From: Verrucomicrobiota bacterium | Lineage (GTDB): Bacteria; Verrucomicrobiota; Verrucomicrobiia; Opitutales; Opitutaceae | Assembly (NCBI GenBank): GCA_023391285.1 | Contig: JAEWBF010000052.1 | Location: 1 to 45,537 of the forward strand | DNA length: 45,537 nt | Direction: 5' to 3' | Position numbers and translations under genes: made by a program | The notes under the pieces: model-generated | The model's input: only the letters and a program-made list of their open reading frames with translations | Database searches by the model: none | Told to the model about the DNA's origin: nothing | In this document: positions 23,662 to 31,348 of the stretch, in pieces | How the letters are laid out: each line of letters begins with the position of its first letter | Numbering within the stretch: the first letter of the stretch is position 1

Positions 23662-23954
23662 ACGCCACCCAACGCAACTACCGCGCCTCCTTCATCCTCG
23701 ATAATCGCGGAAAGGAAGATTCGATCGACCAGATCATCGACGGCGTGAAAGAAGTAATCGCCGCCGTCCAAGGCGAAGTCACCGGGGTCGAAACCCTCGG
23801 TAAAAAAGACTTCGTGCGCGTGACCGACCGCAAGTTCACGAGCGGCGCTTACGTGCACATCGACTTCAAGGGCCCGCCGCAGGCGCCGTCGCAGCTCAAG
23901 GAGAAGCTTCGTCTGAACGGCAGCGTTTACCGCACGTTCGTTCAGAGCGTTTGA
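23658..23954 (+). CDS. rpsF: Ribosomal protein S6
   Basis: A 98-residue small-subunit protein that pairs with S18. It has the ferredoxin-like fold pattern: Y-R-A-S-F-I-L-D at the first strand, a helix with I-D-Q-I-I-D-G-V-K-E-V-I, G-V-E-T-L-G-K-K-D-F and G-A-Y-V-H-I-D-F. Its start overlaps the pth stop. The usual partners rpsR and rplI are not downstream; ssb follows after 127 bases and then a terminator. Confidence 0.95.
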   Translation: MNATQRNYRASFILDNRGKEDSIDQIIDGVKEVIAAVQGEVTGVETLGKKDFVRVTDRKFTSGAYVHIDFKGPPQAPSQLKEKLRLNGSVYRTFVQSV

Positions 23955-23980
23955 CCGTTTGACGGTTTGACGCAGCGGCG

Positions 23981-24000
23981 CGGCGGTTTATGAACCGCCG
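23981..24000 (+). other. Hairpin between rpsF and ssb
   Basis: CGGCGGTT, TATG, AACCGCCG form a perfect 8-bp stem with a 4-base loop, 27 bases after rpsF. It is preceded by a short repeat of GTTTGAC-like units (23949-23971). There is no T-tract, so a processing or attenuation role is more likely than full termination. Confidence 0.5.
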
Positions 24001-24081
24001 TGCAATCCTCTCCCGGCGTCGTCGAACGCCGGGAACTCACAGCCTCACATCACCCGCAACGACGCAGCTCCTTCACTCCCC

Positions 24082-24546
24082 ATGGCCAACTTCAACAAAG
24101 TTTATCTGATCGGGAATCTCACGCGCGACCCGGAGCTGAGAGTCACGCCGAAGGGCACGGCGATTTGCCAATTCGGCATCGCGGTGAACCGCCAGTTCAA
24201 GGACGAGTCGGGCGCGATGCGCGACGACACGACGTTCGTGGACATCGAGGCGTGGGGAAAGCAGGGCGAGACGATTTCGAAATATTGCACGAAGGGCCGG
24301 CCGCTTTTTGTCGAAGGGCGTTTGAAGCTGGATCAGTGGGAGGACAAGACGTCGGGCCAGAAGCGCAGCAAGCTGAAGGTGGTGCTCGAAGGCTTCCAGT
24401 TTCTCGGCAGCGGTCAGCGGGAAGGAGGCGGTGGTGGCGGTGAATTCGATCAGTCGCCGGCGCCGGAGCGGCATTCGCCGCCGCCGCGCAGCGGCGGTCC
24501 GAAGCCGGCATCGACCGAGAATCTCGACGAAGACGTGCCGTTTTGA
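24082..24546 (+). CDS. ssb: Single-stranded DNA-binding protein
   Basis: A 154-residue SSB. The OB fold (1 to about 110) shows N-K-V-Y-L-I-G-N-L-T-R-D-P-E-L-R, F-G-I-A-V-N-R and F-V-E-G-R-L-K-L-D-Q-W. A Gly/Pro-rich flexible linker follows, and the acidic C-terminal tip D-E-D-V-P-F recruits replication and repair partners (the usual form is D-D-D-I-P-F). It follows rpsF as in many bacteria and is closed by a strong terminator 38 bases downstream. Confidence 0.96.
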   Translation: MANFNKVYLIGNLTRDPELRVTPKGTAICQFGIAVNRQFKDESGAMRDDTTFVDIEAWGKQGETISKYCTKGRPLFVEGRLKLDQWEDKTSGQKRSKLKVVLEGFQFLGSGQREGGGGGGEFDQSPAPERHSPPPRSGGPKPASTENLDEDVPF

Positions 24547-24584
24547 GCTGGAGTGCGTTGGCACGATCGAGGAACGAATATTCG

Positions 24585-24615
24585 ACGCGGGCGTTTGGCC
24601 CGCGTTTCTTTTTTG
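24585..24615 (+). terminator. Rho-independent terminator after ssb
   Basis: ACGCGGGC, GTTTG, GCCCGCGT form a perfect 8-bp stem, followed directly by TTCTTTTTT. It ends the rplY-pth-rpsF-ssb operon and separates it from the mannan locus. Confidence 0.9.
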
Positions 24616-24719
24616 GGGTAGGCAGATCCAGCGGGCGCAGGCAGTTCTCGGCGCCATGCTTAACGTTGTGAGTCCCACCGGGATTGTCATTTGGAAAGGA
24701 GCGTGAAGGTATTTTCGCG

Positions 24720-26072
24720 ATGAAGACGTTGATGATGTTCCTAGTTGTGGCGGTGGCGGGGTTGTCGGGTCTCACTGCGGCGACGACGCCGATTACGCCC
24801 GTGCCGCCGCAGGCGGATTTCCGGGTGGCGGCGGTCGAGGTGCAGGTGGTGCTCGATCGGCGGGACTGGACCTATCGGCTGGGAGAGGTGCCCAAATTTC
24901 GGATACGCGTGACGGCGGACGATCAGCCGATCGACGACGCGAGCGTCACGTATGCGATCGCGCCGGATCTGTTTCCGGGCGAGAAGAAGACGGCGGCGGT
25001 GCCGCTCGACGGCCTGATGGTGGAGGGCGGGACGATGCAGGAGCCGGGGTTTTTGCGCTGCATCGTGACGACGGAAGTGGCGGGAAGGACTTACCGTGGA
25101 ATCGCGACGGCGGCGTTCGAGCCGGAGAAGATCAAGGCGGTGGCGCAGGAGCCGGCGGACTTCGATGCGTTTTGGAAGAGCCGGCTCGAGGAACTGGCGA
25201 AACATCCGGTGGAGCCGGTGCTCACGCCGATGCCGGAGGCGAGCACGGACAAAGTGAATGTCTATCACGTGAGTTTCCGCACGATCGGCGCGGGTGGGAT
25301 GCGCATGGTGCCGCGGATCTATGGCATCCTGTGCGAGCCGGTGGCGCCGGGAAAATATCCGGCCGTTTTGCGCGTGCCGGGTGCCGGGGTGCGTCCGTAT
25401 TCGGGCGACAGAGGCACGGCGGAGCGTGGCGCGATTGTGTTGGAAATCGGGATACACGGGATTCCCGTGAATCTGCCGCAGCAGGTGTATGACGTGCTGG
25501 GGGCGGGCGCGCTGAACGGTTATTGGACCTTCAACTCGGACAATCGCGAGACCTACTATTATCATCGCGTCTATCTGAGTTGCGTGCGCGCAAACGATTT
25601 TCTGACCTCGCGGCCGAACTGGGATGGGAAGAATCTGGCGGTGACGGGCGCGAGCCAGGGCGGGCAGTTGACGATTGTGACGGCGGCGCTGGATCCGCGC
25701 GTCACGGCGGTCGCGGCGATTCATCCGGCGGGTTGTGATTTCGAAGCGACCCTGCACGGCCGCGCGTCGGGCTGGCCGCATCCCTTCCGGGAATGGGCCA
25801 CGGGGCTGCGTTCGGAAGCGGCGACCGAGAAGCGGATCGAAACGCTGCGATATTACGACGTGGTGAACTTCGCGAAACGGCTGAAGGTGCCAGGGTATTA
25901 CTCGTGGGGATACAATGACGAAACGACGCCGCCGACCTCGGTGTATGCGGCCGTGAATGCGATTACCGCGCCGAAGACGATCGGGCTCACCCTGAAGATG
26001 GGGCACAGTTACAACCATGAGCAGAACGACGCGTTGCGCGGATGGCTGGCGCAGCATCTCGGATTGAAGTGA
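24720..26072 (+). CDS. Exported CE7-type acetyl esterase
   Basis: A 450-residue alpha/beta hydrolase of the acetylxylan esterase/cephalosporin-C deacetylase family (CE7), which removes O-acetyl groups from oligosaccharides. It starts with a signal peptide (M-K-T-L-M-M-F-L-V-V-A-V-A-G-L-S-G-L-T-A, cut near residue 20). A beta-rich N-terminal domain follows (about 35-136). The esterase domain begins at F-D-A-F-W-K (148-153). The triad is S312 in G-A-S-Q-G-G, D400 in W-G-Y-N-D-E-T and H429 in M-G-H-S-Y. CE7 enzymes are often cytoplasmic and about 320 residues; the signal and extra domain point to periplasmic action on incoming acetylated glucomannan or xylan oligomers. It lies 36 nt before the GH1 gene in one transcript. 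Confidence 0.88.
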   Translation: MKTLMMFLVVAVAGLSGLTAATTPITPVPPQADFRVAAVEVQVVLDRRDWTYRLGEVPKFRIRVTADDQPIDDASVTYAIAPDLFPGEKKTAAVPLDGLMVEGGTMQEPGFLRCIVTTEVAGRTYRGIATAAFEPEKIKAVAQEPADFDAFWKSRLEELAKHPVEPVLTPMPEASTDKVNVYHVSFRTIGAGGMRMVPRIYGILCEPVAPGKYPAVLRVPGAGVRPYSGDRGTAERGAIVLEIGIHGIPVNLPQQVYDVLGAGALNGYWTFNSDNRETYYYHRVYLSCVRANDFLTSRPNWDGKNLAVTGASQGGQLTIVTAALDPRVTAVAAIHPAGCDFEATLHGRASGWPHPFREWATGLRSEAATEKRIETLRYYDVVNFAKRLKVPGYYSWGYNDETTPPTSVYAAVNAITAPKTIGLTLKMGHSYNHEQNDALRGWLAQHLGLK

Positions 26073-26108
26073 GCGAGGCGCTCGGCTGAATTCGACGACT
26101 CAACTCCT

Positions 26109-27470
26109 ATGGCATTCCCGAAAAACTTCACCTGGGGCGCGGCAGCAGCGGCTTATCAAGTCGAAGGCGCTTGGAACGAGGATGGTCGCAAGCCGTCGAT
26201 CTGGGACGTTTTTTCGCAAACGCCGGGAAAGACCTTCGACGGGCATACGGGGAATGTCGCGTGCGATCATTATCACCGCTTTCGCGAAGACGTCGGGATC
26301 ATGCGCGATCTGGGGCTGCAGGCGTATCGCTTGTCGCTCTCGTGGTCGCGGATTCTGCCGGATGGCACAGGTGCGCCGAACGAGAAAGGGCTGGCCTTCT
26401 ACGATCAGCTGATCGACGCGCTGCTCGCGGCGAACATCACGCCCTGGGTGACGCTGTATCACTGGGATTTGCCGGAGGAGTTGCAGCTGCGCGGCGGGTT
26501 TTTGAATCGAGAGATCGTCGATTGGTTCGGCGAGTATGCGGCGCTGGTCGCGTCGCGGCTGGGCGATCGCGTGAAGCACTGGATGACGATCAACGAGCCG
26601 CCGTGCGTGATCGGGCTTGGACATCAGGATGGCGTGTTTGCGCCGGGGTTGAAACTGCCGTTCGGCGATTGTTTGCGTGGGGCGCATCATTTGTTGATGG
26701 CGCACGGGCGCGGTGTGCAGGCGCTCCGGGCGGGGTGTCGCGGACCGGTGAAAATCTCGATCGCGCAAACGAGCCGCGAGCGTGTTCCTGCAACGGATAC
26801 GCCGGCGGATATCGAGGCGGCGCGGAAGGATTACTTCAGCTGTCAGGCGAAGACCATGTGGAATCTTTCGTGGTGGTCCGACCCGATTGCGTTGGGACGT
26901 TATCCGTCGGAAGGGTTGAAGGCCTTTGAGGCGGATCTGCCGGAGATCGCGGACGCGGACATGGCGTTGATCGGGCAGAAGATCGATTTCCTCGCTTACA
27001 ATTGTTACTCGGGCTGGCCGGTGCGGGCGGGGGCGAACGGCGAGCCGGAGAAAGTCCCGGGCGGGTGGGGGATCGGCAATCCGCGCGGCACGCTGCCGTG
27101 GTTGGAGATTGCGCCGCTCGCGCCGTATTGGGCGGCGAAGTTTCAGACGGAACGTTATCAGCTGCCGCTGGTGTTCTCGGAAAATGGATACTGCAACACG
27201 GACTTCGTGCATCTGGACGGGGCGGTGCACGATCCGCAACGGATCGATTATGTGCGGCGGTATTTGCGCGGGATCAAGCGGGCGATCGACGAAGGCGTGC
27301 CCGTCGAGGGCTATTTTTACTGGTCGATTCTCGACAACTACGAGTGGGCGGAAGGTTACAAGGACCGCTTCGGGCTCGTGCACGTGGACTATGCGACGCA
27401 GAAGCGCACGCCGAAGGATTCGGCGGCGTGGTATCGCGAGTGCATTCGCACGAGCGGTGCGAACGTGTGA
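26109..27470 (+). CDS. GH1 beta-glucosidase/beta-glycosidase
   Basis: A 453-residue retaining glycosidase of family GH1. F-T-W-G-A-A-A-A-A-Y-Q-V-E-G at 7-20 is the N-terminal signature. E163 in T-I-N-E-P is the acid/base and E358 in F-S-E-N-G-Y the nucleophile. The length is standard and no signal peptide is present, so it acts in the cytoplasm on imported disaccharides. In this locus it would release glucose from gluco- or cellobiose-type ends of glucomannan oligomers; activity on beta-mannosides is possible in GH1. It is convergent with the GH130 gene and separated from it by a REP-like element. Confidence 0.94.
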   Translation: MAFPKNFTWGAAAAAYQVEGAWNEDGRKPSIWDVFSQTPGKTFDGHTGNVACDHYHRFREDVGIMRDLGLQAYRLSLSWSRILPDGTGAPNEKGLAFYDQLIDALLAANITPWVTLYHWDLPEELQLRGGFLNREIVDWFGEYAALVASRLGDRVKHWMTINEPPCVIGLGHQDGVFAPGLKLPFGDCLRGAHHLLMAHGRGVQALRAGCRGPVKISIAQTSRERVPATDTPADIEAARKDYFSCQAKTMWNLSWWSDPIALGRYPSEGLKAFEADLPEIADADMALIGQKIDFLAYNCYSGWPVRAGANGEPEKVPGGWGIGNPRGTLPWLEIAPLAPYWAAKFQTERYQLPLVFSENGYCNTDFVHLDGAVHDPQRIDYVRRYLRGIKRAIDEGVPVEGYFYWSILDNYEWAEGYKDRFGLVHVDYATQKRTPKDSAAWYRECIRTSGANV

Positions 27471-27499
27471 CGCGGGAGTGATTCGGGCGGGAGCGGCTC

Positions 27500-27523
27500 G
27501 GCGGGACGCCTCGCCCTACCTGA
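27500..27523. repeat. REP-like element ending CCCTACCTGA
   Basis: GGCGGGACGCCTCGCC followed by CTACCTGA, nearly the same as 10106-10130. The CTA provides the TAG stop codon of the minus-strand GH130 gene. It sits between convergent GH1 and GH130 genes. Confidence 0.7.
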
Positions 27524-28757
27524 GCTTGCGGTTGGCGCGGATGAGGGCGAGGCGCTGGTCGACGGACTTGCGCGTGGTGTAGGCCTCCTCGGGGGTGTTG
27601 AGGCACCAGTCGACGAGTTTTTCGACGGAGCTGCGCGCGACGTAGCAGCGGGTGTCGGAGGCGCCGTAGTAAATGAGCACGGTGCCGTCGGGGAGTTCGA
27701 CCCAGCCGTTGGAGAACGTGACGTTCGAAACGTCACCGACGCGTTCGCCTTCGTAGGGCGCGAGGAAATGTCCGCCGGGGCGAGCGATGACCTTCGAGGG
27801 ATCCTCGAGCGAGGTCATGAACATGTAGAGCACGTAGCGCAGGCCGGCGGCGCAGCCGCGGACGCCGTGGGCAAGGTGGAGCCAGCCTTGGGGTGTCTTG
27901 ATCGGCGCGGGGCCCTGGCCGTTCTTCACTTCCTTGATCGTGTGGTAGGCGCGGGAATCGATGATCTTTTCGGGGCCGGTGACGCCGGTTTCGATATCAT
28001 CGCAGAGCGTCCAGCCGATGCCGCCGCCGGATCCGACGTCGATGAAGCCGTCCATGGGACGCGTGTAGAACGCGTATTTTCCGTCCACGAATTCGGGGTG
28101 GAGGACGACATTGCGCTGTTGGGAGGCGGGCGTCTTCAGATTGGGGAGGCGTTCCCATTTCTTGAAGTCCTTGGTGCGCACGACGCCAGCTTGAGCGACG
28201 GCGGAGGAGAGATCGCCGGGGGCGGCTTTGGGGTCTTTCGATTCGGCGCAGAAGACGCCGTAGATGTTGCCGTCCTCGTGAAACGTCACGCGCATGTCGT
28301 AGACATTGGTTTCGGGCTCGAGCTCGGGCAGGTCGACGGGTTCGTCCCAGAAGCGGAAATTATCGATGCCGTTGCGTGATTCGGCGATGGCGAAGAAGCT
28401 TTTGCGATCGTAGCCCTCGGTGCGGACGACCATGTGGACCTTGCCTTTCCAGTAGAAAGCGCCGGGGTTGAGGGCGGCGTTGATGCCGAGCCGCTCCATG
28501 AAGAACGGATTCGTCTTGGGATTGAAGTCGTAGCGCCACTCGAGTGGGAGGTGGCGATCGGTGATGACGGGGTTCGCGAAACGCTCGAAAACGCCGTTGT
28601 CCCAATTGCGGTCGACGGGATTTTTGCGGCGGAGGAAGGCTTCGTGGGCGGCGCGCACCTGCTTTACGCGGGCGGTGAACGCGCGGGGAGCGGCGGCGGA
28701 TTTAGCGGCGACTTTGCGGGGCGCGGCGGACTTCTTGGCGGAAGGTTTTTTCTTCAT
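27516..28757 (-). CDS. GH130_1 4-O-beta-mannosyl-glucose phosphorylase
   Basis: Reversibly cleaves beta-1,4-mannosyl-glucose with phosphate to mannose 1-phosphate and glucose. The 413-residue sequence closely follows the Bacteroides fragilis enzyme as I remember it: W-R-Y-D-F-N-P-K-T-N-P-F, N-V-Y-D154-M-R with the catalytic Asp, Q-Q-R-N-V-V-L-H-P-E-F-V-D-G-K-Y, G-S-G-G-G-I-G-W and H-G-V-R-G-C-A-A-G-L-R-Y. An extra N-terminal stretch (1-28) is rich in Lys, Ala and Pro, like a histone-H1 tail, and is absent from the core enzyme. There is no signal peptide, so it is cytoplasmic. The epimerase gene lies 94 nt upstream on the same strand and makes its substrate from mannobiose. A weak promoter (TTGTGT-17-CATATC) may lie in that gap. 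Confidence 0.92.
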   Translation of the reverse strand: MKKKPSAKKSAAPRKVAAKSAAAPRAFTARVKQVRAAHEAFLRRKNPVDRNWDNGVFERFANPVITDRHLPLEWRYDFNPKTNPFFMERLGINAALNPGAFYWKGKVHMVVRTEGYDRKSFFAIAESRNGIDNFRFWDEPVDLPELEPETNVYDMRVTFHEDGNIYGVFCAESKDPKAAPGDLSSAVAQAGVVRTKDFKKWERLPNLKTPASQQRNVVLHPEFVDGKYAFYTRPMDGFIDVGSGGGIGWTLCDDIETGVTGPEKIIDSRAYHTIKEVKNGQGPAPIKTPQGWLHLAHGVRGCAAGLRYVLYMFMTSLEDPSKVIARPGGHFLAPYEGERVGDVSNVTFSNGWVELPDGTVLIYYGASDTRCYVARSSVEKLVDWCLNTPEEAYTTRKSVDQRLALIRANRKLR

Positions 28758-28851
28758 GGAAGATGAGGGAGAGAGGCGAAGCAGATATGGTTCGATGAAG
28801 TGATAGACACAACTGAATGAGTGGGAATGCTCCTCGCGTTTAACCCGGTAT

Positions 28852-30084
28852 TCAGGCGCGTGCTTCCGAGGGAGCGGTTGCGGCCAAATGGCGCAAATGG
28901 AGGGGAGCGAGGAGGCCCATGCGGCCGTTGTGATAAGGACATTTCCAGAAACCGACTTTTAGCTCCGTCGCCAAGACGGCGCCCTCACGGGTGACGCCGC
29001 GAAGCCATTCGCCGTGGGTGCGATCGATCAAGCGATGCTCGATAAAGTCCCAGCAATGCAAGGCGGCGGCGAGGTGGTGTTCGTCGTGAGAAACCGAATA
29101 CGCGTGAAGGAACCCGAGGACGGCTTCGGCTTGAGGCCACCATTCCTTGTTGGTGTCGGTGACGCGGTCGAGTTCGCCGGCGTTGAAAATACCGCCGTCG
29201 GTGTCGGTCCCCTCGGCGAGGGTGACGTCGGCGATTTTGACGGCGAGGCGGCGCACGCGCTCTTGAAGTTGCGCGTCGCCGAGAACGTCGGCGGCTTCGC
29301 CGAGCAGCCAGGCGGCTTCGATGTCGTGGCCGTAGGAAACGGCCGAGGAACGCGGCGACCAATCCAGCGCGAAGAAGAGACCGAGGTGGCCGGTATCCGG
29401 GTTCACGATGCGGGTGAGCATCGTGTTGACGAGGGTGGCTTGGGTGCGGCGAAGCGAGGCGTCGGGCCAGGCGCGGAGGAGGTTGGTGTAGGCCTCCATG
29501 ACGTGCAGATGGGTATTCTGCGATTTGGGCTCGTTGAGATCGACGGCGCTCAGACGCATGTCGGCAATCGGCGTCCAATCGCGGGAGGTCGCCTCGAGGT
29601 AACCGCCGTGCAGGGGCTCGCGCGCGTGGGCTTCGATGAGGCGGTGAAGTTCGATCGCCTGATCGAGCGGAGCGGATTTTGCCGTTGCGAGGTGATACTC
29701 GGAGAGCGCGTAGATCGCGAAGGCCTGGCCGTAGGTTTGTTTGCGCGGTTGGAGAACGACCCCGTTGGGCGACGCGGACCAGAAGAAGCCGCCGTTTTCG
29801 CGATCGTGGAAACGCTCCATGAGCGCGGTGTAGGCGTGATCGGCCATCGCGAGCAATGAGGCGTCACCAAAACGTCGATACGCGGCGGAGAACGTCCAGA
29901 GAATCCGCGAAGCGAGCAAAGCGCCGCGCTCGGCGGAGGGTTGGAGCTCGAGTTCGTTGGTGAGGGCGCCGTGGAATCCCCCGTGCTCTTGATCGACGGC
30001 ACGCTCGATCCAGAACGGCAGCACGTTGTGCCGGAGGTCGGACTCGATGCGGTCGGCGTAGCGGCGCAAGACGTCGGGAGTCAT
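28852..30084 (-). CDS. Cellobiose/mannobiose 2-epimerase (AGE family)
   Basis: Converts the reducing-end glucose of beta-1,4 disaccharides to mannose and the reverse; with mannobiose it yields mannosyl-glucose. The 410-residue (alpha/alpha)6 barrel has the three key histidines at H194 (N-T-H-L-H), H253 (S-Y-G-H-D-I-E-A-A-W) and H385 (K-C-P-Y-H-N-G-R). Their spacing matches characterised cellobiose 2-epimerases, as opposed to N-acylglucosamine 2-epimerase. W-W-P-Q-A-E (315-320) is also characteristic. Placement directly before GH130_1 reproduces the known mannobiose pathway. It is divergent from the GH130_2 gene, with 253 bases between that hold GCGTG-TTT-CACGC, a possible operator. Confidence 0.92.
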   Translation of the reverse strand: MTPDVLRRYADRIESDLRHNVLPFWIERAVDQEHGGFHGALTNELELQPSAERGALLASRILWTFSAAYRRFGDASLLAMADHAYTALMERFHDRENGGFFWSASPNGVVLQPRKQTYGQAFAIYALSEYHLATAKSAPLDQAIELHRLIEAHAREPLHGGYLEATSRDWTPIADMRLSAVDLNEPKSQNTHLHVMEAYTNLLRAWPDASLRRTQATLVNTMLTRIVNPDTGHLGLFFALDWSPRSSAVSYGHDIEAAWLLGEAADVLGDAQLQERVRRLAVKIADVTLAEGTDTDGGIFNAGELDRVTDTNKEWWPQAEAVLGFLHAYSVSHDEHHLAAALHCWDFIEHRLIDRTHGEWLRGVTREGAVLATELKVGFWKCPYHNGRMGLLAPLHLRHLAATAPSEARA

Positions 30085-30158
30085 GGGCGCGCACTTTCGC
30101 GGATCGAAGACGGGACAGGCAATCGTGCGAAATTGAGTTTGGTTGCATGCGGGATGAG

Positions 30159-30171
30159 GCGTGTTTCACGC
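30159..30171. promoter_or_regulatory. Small inverted repeat in divergent promoter region
   Basis: GCGTG-TTT-CACGC lies in the 253-base region between the divergent epimerase and GH130_2 genes, 75 bases upstream of the epimerase start. It is short and could be chance. I see no copy of the regulator palindrome found at 33917 in this region, and no other feature in the gap. Confidence 0.3.
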
Positions 30172-30337
30172 ACCGCAAACAGACTCAAGGAAGGCGCAAC
30201 CACTCTTCGCCGACATAAATGGTCTAAGGTGAGAGCGTTCGGCCTGCTTGCGCGAATTCGCGACGAAAGCCCGAGTGAACGCAACGAGCGAGCTGTGCGC
30301 GTGTGCAGCGTCTCCGATCCCCGAGCCGTCCGTTTCC

Positions 30338-31324
30338 ATGAAGTTAACGATTGTTGGTCCTGCTGTTCCCAACCTTCCCTGGCAGCCGCGTGCGGCAGGG
30401 AATCCCGACCTTGTCTGGCGTTACGATGGCAATCCGGTGATCGGGCGCCGGCCGTTGCCGCGCGTGACGGGCATTTATAACAGCGCGGTGGTGCCGTGGC
30501 AGGATGGTTTCATTGGCGTCTTTCGGACCGAAGGGATGGACCGCGTGCCGCATTTGCACGTCGGGCGAAGTGCCGATGGGATCAAGTTCACGTTCGATCC
30601 GAAACCGATCGATTTCAGGTGCGAGGACGAGGAGGTGCGCAAGCATGAGTATGCATATGACCCGCGGGTCACGTTGATCGACGGCGTGCACTATGTGACG
30701 TGGTGCAACGGATACCACGGTCCGACGATCGGCGTGGCACGGACGACGGACTTCGTGAAATTCGAGCAGCTCGAAAACGCGTTCCTGCCTTACAATCGCA
30801 ATGGCGTGCTTTTTCCGCGGAAGGTGAACGGAAAGTTTTTGATGCTCAGCCGGCCGTCGGACACGGGGCACACGCCGTTCGGCGATATCTTCACGAGTGA
30901 GAGCCCCGATCTGATTCACTGGGGAAAGCACCGGCACGTGATGGGCCGCGGATGGCCGTGGTTTCAGGGGGTGAAGATCGGGGCGGGTCCGTCGCCGATC
31001 GAGACGAGCGAAGGCTGGCTGTTGTTCTTCCATGCGGTGACGCAGACGTGCAATGGGTTCGTGTATTCGATGAGCGCGGCGCTGTTGGATCTCGAGCAGC
31101 CGTGGAAAGTGATTGCGCGGTGCCGGGAAGCGCTGCTGTGCCCGGAGGCGCCGTATGAACTGACGGGCTTTGTGCCGGGCGTGTGTTTCCCGGTCGGGGC
31201 GGTGTGCGATGCGCCGACGGGACGGATCGCGATTTATTATGGCGCGGCGGATACGTTTTCGGCGCTGTGCTTCTGCGACGCGCAGGAAGTGGTAGAATTC
31301 ATCAAGGCGAATCCGCTGAAATAG
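30338..31324 (+). CDS. GH130_2 beta-mannooligosaccharide phosphorylase
   Basis: A 328-residue five-bladed beta-propeller phosphorylase. N-P-V-I-G-R near 32-37, F-R-T-E-G at 62-66, Y-D108-P-R-V-T carrying the catalytic Asp, N-R-N-G-V-L-F-P, and G-A-G-P-S-P-I-E-T-S-E-G-W with F-F-H-A-V are GH130 marks. The shorter length and motif variants fit subfamily 2, which acts on longer beta-1,4-mannooligosaccharides or on mannosyl-N-acetylglucosamine. It is only about 30% like the GH130_1 neighbour by eye and therefore not a recent duplicate. The ATG at 30338 was chosen because it starts the domain; 30 further upstream codons are open but lack features. The GH2 gene follows after 24 nt. Confidence 0.88.
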   Translation: MKLTIVGPAVPNLPWQPRAAGNPDLVWRYDGNPVIGRRPLPRVTGIYNSAVVPWQDGFIGVFRTEGMDRVPHLHVGRSADGIKFTFDPKPIDFRCEDEEVRKHEYAYDPRVTLIDGVHYVTWCNGYHGPTIGVARTTDFVKFEQLENAFLPYNRNGVLFPRKVNGKFLMLSRPSDTGHTPFGDIFTSESPDLIHWGKHRHVMGRGWPWFQGVKIGAGPSPIETSEGWLLFFHAVTQTCNGFVYSMSAALLDLEQPWKVIARCREALLCPEAPYELTGFVPGVCFPVGAVCDAPTGRIAIYYGAADTFSALCFCDAQEVVEFIKANPLK

Positions 31325-31348
31325 TCATCGCGCCGCGGGGCGGCTCAC

